Source of the DNA: Balanoglossus misakiensis
Lineage: Eukaryota; Hemichordata
Assembly: GCA_040954595.2 (NCBI GenBank)
Contig: CM082578.2
Coordinates: 1,364,001-1,428,000, forward strand
Direction: 5' to 3'
DNA: 64,000 nt
Part shown: one piece after another, positions 58,201 to 64,000 of the stretch
Layout: each line of letters opens with the position of its first letter
Numbering within the stretch: the stretch's first letter is position 1
Notes under the pieces: model-generated
What the model was told of the DNA's origin: nothing
Database searches by the model: none
The model's input: only the letters and a program-made list of their open reading frames with translations
Program-made: the position numbers and the translations under genes

Positions 58201-61200
58201 GTAGACTTCTTTTCAGTCTCTCTTTTATCCATTGTAATGATAGATAGGATATCTTTAGACTCATTCTCTAGCAATGTGTATGAACAGTATTGCGCACAGA
58301 AGCCAGGGCTATCCATTCTCCCATCACCTGTTTCATTGGTAAGAAAGGTGTAGGATATGAAAATAAGAAATTAAAGCTATAATGCTGTTTGCTTAGCATA
58401 TACCGGTAATGCTCAATGCGGTGTCTCAAAGACATGAAGTGAAAAGTATCCTCATACAAAATTTACAAAAGATTTTAACACAGTAGTTTATACAATGTTG
58501 ACCAGTAAATGTACTCAAATGCCTCTTACCAAGTAAGACTATTTCCTTGTCTTTGTACTTCTCAAGCAGTTGATCCTGATGACTGAACCAATACTCATCT
58601 ATGCAAGGCACCAGGTAATGCTTTTGAATTTTGTAGTATGTTGACTTGGATACAAAATTCAGGTTCAACATCTTTGCAAAGAGAGCAACCTTTGCAAAAT
58701 TATTACCAGACAGCAATACTGCAGAAGATACCAAAAGATCACCTGCACTGAGTCGCCGATTTAATATCGGCTGAGAACACCATCTGAAATTTCTGTGACC
58801 TTCTTGACACACCTGCAAGAAAAAACAAGTGTATTTGAAGATGAGGTTCTTAAAACTAAAGAAGGGGTTTAAATGAATGTATCAATACTGAACAATACTA
58901 CCAACAAAACTACATGTCAGTTCGTATTATTGCTCCCATTTATTGAAATACAGCCTTACACAAAGGCTATCGTTTCTGAAAAATAATCACTAATCATATG
59001 TAACTGCATAACTAACATTGTAGAAGATACTTATTACTAAGACAACTGACAGTGAGTTGTCACTTGACTGATAGGTTTGACATTCAGTCATTTTAAATTT
59101 TAATGAATCTGTATCGTAAAAAAGAACGTTCGATTTCTGTCGCAGCACTCTTAAGGTCCTGTCACAAACAGTTATACACAGCTACATGTACATAGCTCTT
59201 TGCAGCACTGTTCATACTGTGGATCTGTGTCATACCCATATACATATACCACCTTTGCTGACACAGATCTCTACGCCAGAGTTGTAACAGGGCCTGCACA
59301 AACATGTAGCTTTTATAGGGGATAATTTGTTAATGGTTCTGTATTAATGCTAGTACATACCCATTCCAAAGTAACGGCTGTTCCTGTGAACTCTGCAGAT
59401 AATTGTACAGCTCCCTTGCATTGGCTTACTTTGCAGACAGGGCTAATCTTAGCATTGGCCAATTCCATAATTTGATCCACAAAGCAAAGACAGAGATTGG
59501 TATCCAGGACACTTTCAATGTCATCACTGGTCTTCACCTTCTTTATGCCCACTGTATCATCATGGGTAGTTTCTGTCTGTTGCTCATCTTCTTCTGCTAC
59601 AGGCTGCACATCATCCTCAGCTCCAAATTCATTGTTATCATTGTTATCTGGTAGGTTCTCAAAATTCCTTACATCAGGCCTAGAAGGGTTGAAATTGTAC
59701 ATCATGTACAAATTGTAATTGTATTGTTCTTTGATTTAAAATTTTTACAGCTGTAAAAGTTCTTATGGACAATAGTAATAACAATAAAACACATCAATAT
59801 TAGCCTTTTTACACCCCATGAATTTAGAGAGCATATCCACAATAATCTCACCTGATAGAGAAACTAAAACTTGGTTCATAGTCTTCATCTTGGTCACTAT
59901 CATCATGCTCATCTTGACTTGTCACATCTATAGTTAATCTGCTCGGTGTAAACAGAAAAAAATTCATAAATGTCATTGTATTTAGATAACACAATTATTT
60001 TTCTGTCTCAGCAAAAAGGCAAATTTGATGAAAACCATTCGCCAATGGAGATACATGTTGGCAGACCACATGGCCAACTTTCCGTGGGATTCAAAATTAT
60101 GTGTTTTAAACAGTCATGAAAAATTATTTAGGGTCAAACAATATATACTTACTCGAATGGTTTCTCAAATTGTTCTGAGATATTCTTCATTTGGGTTTTC
60201 TCCCTTTCTTGTTTCCTGGGAAAAAAGAGTACAGAAATGTGTCATCCTTTACTACAAAGTGATGTTATTAGTAATGTATTGGAAAGAAATACTAGATATA
60301 TAATTCTTGATATTAGAAAAACTTTGACACAAGAATGTACAGAAGTAGTTAGTTCGAGTTCATGTCGTATACTTTCCAGTTACAAGTTTCATCACCCAGT
60401 CATACCTCCCTTGTTATAAAATTTTCATGCAGCAGAAATTTTATCTGTAAACTGTACAAAATATATTACAAAGATATATTAGGGGCAAAAAGTTGTTGTA
60501 ACCATGGAAGTAGATGCTAATTTGTATGTTACACATATGGTAAAACTTATTATTTCCCAAATACAAAGAGAATGACACATGTATTAAAATAGAGTGTAAT
60601 ACTTCTGACTTTCTATAGTACCTGTTGTGTTCTATTGGTGGATCACTGTCAAGCTCTTCAACCCCTGACATTAACGATATTGTTGTACTTCCACTTCTGA
60701 AAAACATATATACAAAACCAACATTTGTAAATCATGAACATTGAATCCCATATCCAAGATTTCACTTCTACTTTGTTTATAACATAACTGTATACCACTA
60801 ACCAGGTTCAGCCTTTACTGTAGTCAGCAATTTTCATTAATAAAATCGTTATTTAACATGAAACTAAACAGAGATTCATAGCTTGAAAAAAAACATGAAA
60901 GACTGCAAACTGCACCAGCTATAATTTAAAAGAGATACTAGTAATAAAGTCATAATTATATGCAGTAAAATAAAACGACAACATGAAAAAATAATACATA
61001 CCTATGGTCAGACTCTTTTGATATTTCTGACACATCCGATCCAGATAACAAGCCCAACATTTCACCGAGATGGCCTGGGTGTGGGGTTGAAGTCAGAGGA
61101 GCTTTCCGTTTTGCCGCACAGTACCTAGTGTGTCAAAAGAAACTGTTCAATTTGACTTCATTTTCAAGATTGTTGATCTGGGCAAATAAGCCTGCAATAT

Positions 61201-61884
61201 TACCAGTGCCAAGCGTCATGAACATACTTTACTAGCTGAAAAATTCAAAAGAAGACGATAACAGTGCAGTGTTGGCAGCTACATCGACCGAGTATGTTTC
61301 TCGTCCTTATAGTTATCACTGACAACAACAGAATTTTGAAAATATTAAAATTACGGCACATATTTTTTTGAAAACACCGGCGCATAAAAATACTTGCAAC
61401 TTCGAGGCTGAGTTTCAGGTGCTTGACGAATAAATGTGCGGTTGTGTTTCATTTGCACGTACTATTGTATGAAGCTGATCTAGACCTAACCATCTTTCAC
61501 AGCTCGTGCTGCTAGGGCAGAAACTCTTTGTTTTAAAATTAAAATGATCGATTATTTCATAAGAGGATCCACACTTCTGAACAAATGTTCGCTTTTGAAA
61601 TTTTGAGAAATACAGAACATCGACATAGAAATAACACATGAGGGTTAGACCACGCTGAGCTCAGGCTCTGGTCACAGTCATTCTTACCGGTCGATCAGCA
61701 AACGTGCCACTTCGACATTTGATGTCAGACCATTTTCGGATTTGATATCGTTCCATCGAATTATTTCCTCCCATATATTTATCTTGCCAACATTTCGCCG
61801 CTTTAGGGCGGGTTTCTTCGCTGAGTCGCTAGATTTGGGGCGACCGAACCCCTTCCGCTTAGACGTAGACTCCATGGACGCCAT
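55201..61884 (-). CDS. Complete Kolobok-like DDE transposase, 13 exons, 733 residues
   Basis: Exons: 61884-61688, 61124-61002, 60696-60622, 60215-60153, 59941-59852, 59679-59361, 58812-58530, 58327-58091, 57606-57530, 56796-56692, 56347-56130, 55885-55721, 55450-55201. Every junction is GT-AG and phases agree; the total is 2202 nt with no internal stop. Residues 1-65 form the N-terminal module shared with the P2X7-like protein. About 110-250 is acidic linker. About 265-310 has a Cys-rich zinc-knuckle-like region (CKVSQC...VCQEGH) then WCSQP. GDGRMDSPG (384-392), VVTDSH (Asp453), HSHDIWHAAKN (Asp474) and TAELETFQ (Glu602) are the likely catalytic core, with NHFWYCCKKA and HHVTNEHAW between. 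The C-terminus has RWSVYPEK. It cuts and pastes DNA at TTAA in the nucleus. The exon 5 acceptor may be 3 nt later. Confidence 0.85.
55961..56129. other. Transposase intron 11, central part, nothing else recognised
   Basis: The 81-codon frame on the plus strand here overlaps coding exon 11 on the other strand and is a shadow. No regulatory element seen. Confidence 0.5.
56950..57246. mobile_element. TTAA-flanked fold-back MITE in transposase intron 9
   Basis: TTAA at 56946-56949 and 57247-57250. Ends AGCGATAAAGTCTCTCTCTC and the inverse of AGGGACAAAGTCTCTCTCTC. The inner arms pair through CAACTTCCATCC/GGATGGAAGTTG and ATATATAG. 297 bp, non-coding. It uses the same target duplication and AG start as the host transposon, so it may be mobilised by the same kind of transposase. 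Confidence 0.85.
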
Positions 61885-62151
61885 TGCTGTCTGCTGAAAC
61901 TTGTGTACATTTGAGTGCACATGCGCAGTAGCGTTATTACGTTGCATTCCGTGTGTCAACAGGAGCCTGACTCACGTGACTTTCTGTCCGGACAGAAAGT
62001 CATTCTTCACTAGTTATATTGTAAATTGTATGAGTTTATGAGCAGAGCTGGGGATGATGACTGTTCGATTCAGTATCAATTATCATCTACTTTTAGAAAT
62101 TATAGATGCCGTTTCAAACAAAATTTTGCCCCTACGAGAAGTACTGGGGCT
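61420..62151 (-). repeat. Right terminal inverted repeat (732 bp)
   Basis: Inverse of 52368-52991, with about 110 extra bases (roughly 62030-62140) next to the terminus. Carries the transposase first exon (61884-61688), its TTACC-side donor and upstream region. Confidence 0.92.
61978..62001. promoter_or_regulatory. Perfect 24 bp palindrome in the right arm
   Basis: Same palindrome as at 52412-52435, here 150 bp from the terminus and about 95 bp upstream of the transposase start codon. Confidence 0.6.
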
Positions 62152-62155
62152 TTAA
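62152..62155. other. Right TTAA target-site copy
   Basis: Element end GGGGCT is followed by TTAAGGAATCC, which resumes the interrupted 1.6 kb unit. Confidence 0.9.
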
Positions 62156-64000
62156 GGAATCCAATCAATCGATTGTTCACGCATTTCCAGACTGTCGACC
62201 AGTTTTAAAACATAAATTCATTGGTATTGCATAAACGTTTACCGTCTATTTGTTGTTGTATGACATGGGTTATTGAAGGAAGGCAGTTACAGGACACACT
62301 CGTAGAAGTACACTGTTTGAGTATTGACAGCGAGTCTGTGTTAAATTTGGCAGTTCAGCGTGACTTCAACACTAAATAGACAACTAGCAGAAAAGTCTGC
62401 AAACTTCTAAATTTCTGGGAATGTTTTATTTGGTATGGTTATGAAATAATTTTCGTTTAGGAAGAATCAAATCTCAGTGACGCACGATACCTTCTGATGA
62501 ATGCGAAGACCTGTCAGCTGACACGCAAATGCAGTCAAAACATAAAATTGAAAACGAAACCGCGAGATGCCTCGTGTGTCTGTCCTGTCACCTCGTCTGA
62601 GAAAACAATAAAATTCCCGAGAAATAATAACACGAAATCCAAAGTATCGTGATAACATTTCTTCATTTCTCCGATTTTATTTTGCTGCCGTGTAAACATT
62701 GCGTCCGTTTGACACCGACACAAACGTAGCATAACTCAGAGGACAATTCTTCGATTAAAATCAATGATTTAAACACTAACCTTCCTGTTCCACGATATCT
62801 GCGGTTTCTATGGCGCTCAAATCTCATGATATGTGCAATTCTAAAGCCAACTGGGGTATTATTCCTGTCGTTTTAGCCACGAAAACTGGGCAGACGACAC
62901 GACGCGAAACAGCTCGTTCACACTCAGTTGACATCGCGTGATTCCAGAGCACGCGCAAACATACGAAAAATTGCTACAATGTTGTACGTAAATAAACTCG
63001 TTCTCCAACTCGTGTTGGGTTTCGAGCGAAGTTTTGTACCTCAGATCTGTCGTACACACGCCACCAGACTCACCGGGTAACAAGGTTTTAAATAGTGTTT
63101 AACAATACCCGAGGTCTTTTTGTGAATATTAGGTAGAAAATCTCCAACCGAAAGCGTTGAAACGTCGTCTGCAATTTTAGATACATAGGCCACTTTGAAA
63201 AATGTTGTCTTTATGAATCTGAAGTATCACGAATGATTGTACATGAAATCCACCCGTGCTTATTAAATTGATAGATTGTTTATATAATTCTTTAAACCCC
63301 TTAACTGGTAATAATAATAATAATAATAATAATTAATTAAATAAAGAATTATATAAAAATAATAATTTTAATAATAATAGGTCCGATTTCCACAAAAATT
63401 TCACCATAGGGGTATCTTGGCTCAATAAGAACAAAAATGATATCCGTTTAGTGATCACATGTTTCTATGGCAACCATTTTGGGGCTGAAATTATGCTTTT
63501 TGTGCTAAGAGAGGGTATCACAAGTCAATTTACATAATAATTGGTTGGATTTGAACACAAAATCACACTGGCAGTATTTTTGTTCACAAAGAAAACATTT
63601 GGGGTTTATTTTCCGAATGCACAATAATAAGTTGGTGAAATTTGACTTTTCTTTCAAGACAGAGGAACTGCGCATGTGCAGAAAAACTGGCAATGCAGCC
63701 TGCCGATTTCCACAGTGTAACTACAAAAAAATACAAGATACAATAGTAAAGTTAAGGAATCCAATCAATCGATTGTTCATGCATTTCCAGACTGTCGACC
63801 AGTTTTAAAACATAAATTCTTTGGTATTGCATAAACGTTTACCGTCTATTTGTTGTTGTATGACATGGGTTATTGAAGGAAGGCAGTTACAGGACACACT
63901 CGTAGAAGTACACTGTTTGAGTATTGACAGCGAGTCTGTGTTAAATTTGGCAGTTCAGCGTGACTTCAACACTAAATAGACTACTAGCAGAAAAGTCTGC

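Larger units (their letters stand above)
52368..62151. mobile_element. Apparently intact 9784 bp TTAA-specific DNA transposon, probable Kolobok superfamily
   Basis: Terminal AGCCCCAGTACTT is exactly inverted at the right end (AAGTACTGGGGCT). Both ends are flanked by TTAA and sit in the third copy of a 1.6 kb tandem unit whose sister copies show the unoccupied site. Long inverted ends (624 and 732 bp) each contain a coding first exon. Two convergent genes follow: transposase on the minus strand and a P2X7-like-domain protein on the plus strand. The TTAA duplication with a DDE transposase unlike piggyBac's points to Kolobok. The transposase frame is complete, so the element may be recently or currently active. 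Confidence 0.85.
48713..64000. repeat. Tandem array of a 1.6 kb unit, interrupted by a 9.8 kb transposon
   Basis: Landmark GGTTGGATTTGAACACAAAA recurs at 48963, 50561, 52159 and 63547. The first two steps are 1598 bp; the third unit, once the 52368-62151 insertion and one TTAA are removed, is also about 1.6 kb. Each unit starts with an AAT-rich microsatellite (48713, 50322, 51920, 63308) and ends with GTTTAAACCCCTTAACTGG-like sequence. Units 2 and 3 are almost identical; unit 1 is more diverged. The unit contains small frames conserved only because the DNA is conserved. No gene family is recognised. The array continues beyond the window. Confidence 0.93.

Noticed and set aside
52368-62151. 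piggyBac transposon, suggested by the TTAA target
   Set aside because: The ends begin AGCCCC and the transposase motifs (GDGRMDSPG, VVTDSH, HSHDIWHAAKN, TAELETFQ) do not resemble the piggyBac catalytic domain as I know it. Kolobok also uses TTAA.
48965-63808. Repeated small frames (for example 80-87 codons starting MDLNTKSHWQYF)
   Set aside because: Conserved only because the underlying 1.6 kb DNA unit is duplicated; no splice sites or domain evidence, and the start and end vary between copies.
1-64000. Endogenous retrovirus or LTR retrotransposon
   Set aside because: No paired long terminal repeats, primer-binding site, or gag/protease/integrase motifs were seen; the retroelement remains are all LINE tails.

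Overview
The window is nuclear DNA from an animal, almost certainly a marine invertebrate. Coding sequence is split by short GT-AG introns, there is no operon structure, and mobile elements of many kinds are packed together with satellites and microsatellites. The sequence alone does not separate cephalochordate, hemichordate, cnidarian or mollusc. I see no convincing single-copy host gene. Every coding region I can defend belongs to, or resembles, a transposable element.

Layout. 1-3060 (minus): one long uninterrupted reading frame for a 947-residue uncharacterised, transposase-like protein with a SAP-like segment; after a lone TAG the same frame runs on to the window edge. 4.9-5.3 kb: LINE 3' tail. 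5.65-13.34 kb: about 90 copies of an 82-88 bp satellite with higher-order structure. 13.5-15.7 kb: a hairpin carrying a tRNA-like fold, then several short tandem repeats. 15.9-31.2 kb: dispersed and nested repeats, including a roughly 3.6 kb segmental duplication (22.6-26.4 and 27.6-31.2 kb), MITEs, and two LINE fragments. 31.3-37.2 kb: fold-back elements and MITEs. 37.4-43.15 kb: a decayed Harbinger/ISL2EU-like transposon with long inverted ends, a frameshifted transposase and a second gene on the opposite strand. 43.7-48.5 kb: a tail-anchored low-complexity protein exon, a four-exon HARBI1-like transposase with one frame-breaking lesion, and an antisense BESS-like exon inside its last intron. 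48.7-64 kb: a tandem array of a 1.6 kb unit.

The most interesting item is an apparently intact 9.78 kb transposon (52368-62151) inserted into one unit of that array and flanked by TTAA. The neighbouring units show the empty site. Its 0.6-0.7 kb inverted ends each carry the same first coding exon. From the right arm this exon splices, on the minus strand, through 12 further phase-consistent exons into a 733-residue DDE-type transposase, probably Kolobok superfamily. From the left arm the near-identical exon splices, on the plus strand, into a 195-residue protein ending in a partial P2X7-C-terminal-like domain. One element thus appears to make two convergent proteins with a shared N-terminus and a duplicated promoter, which suggests a transposase/regulator pair. 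TTAA-flanked MITEs sit in introns of both genes.
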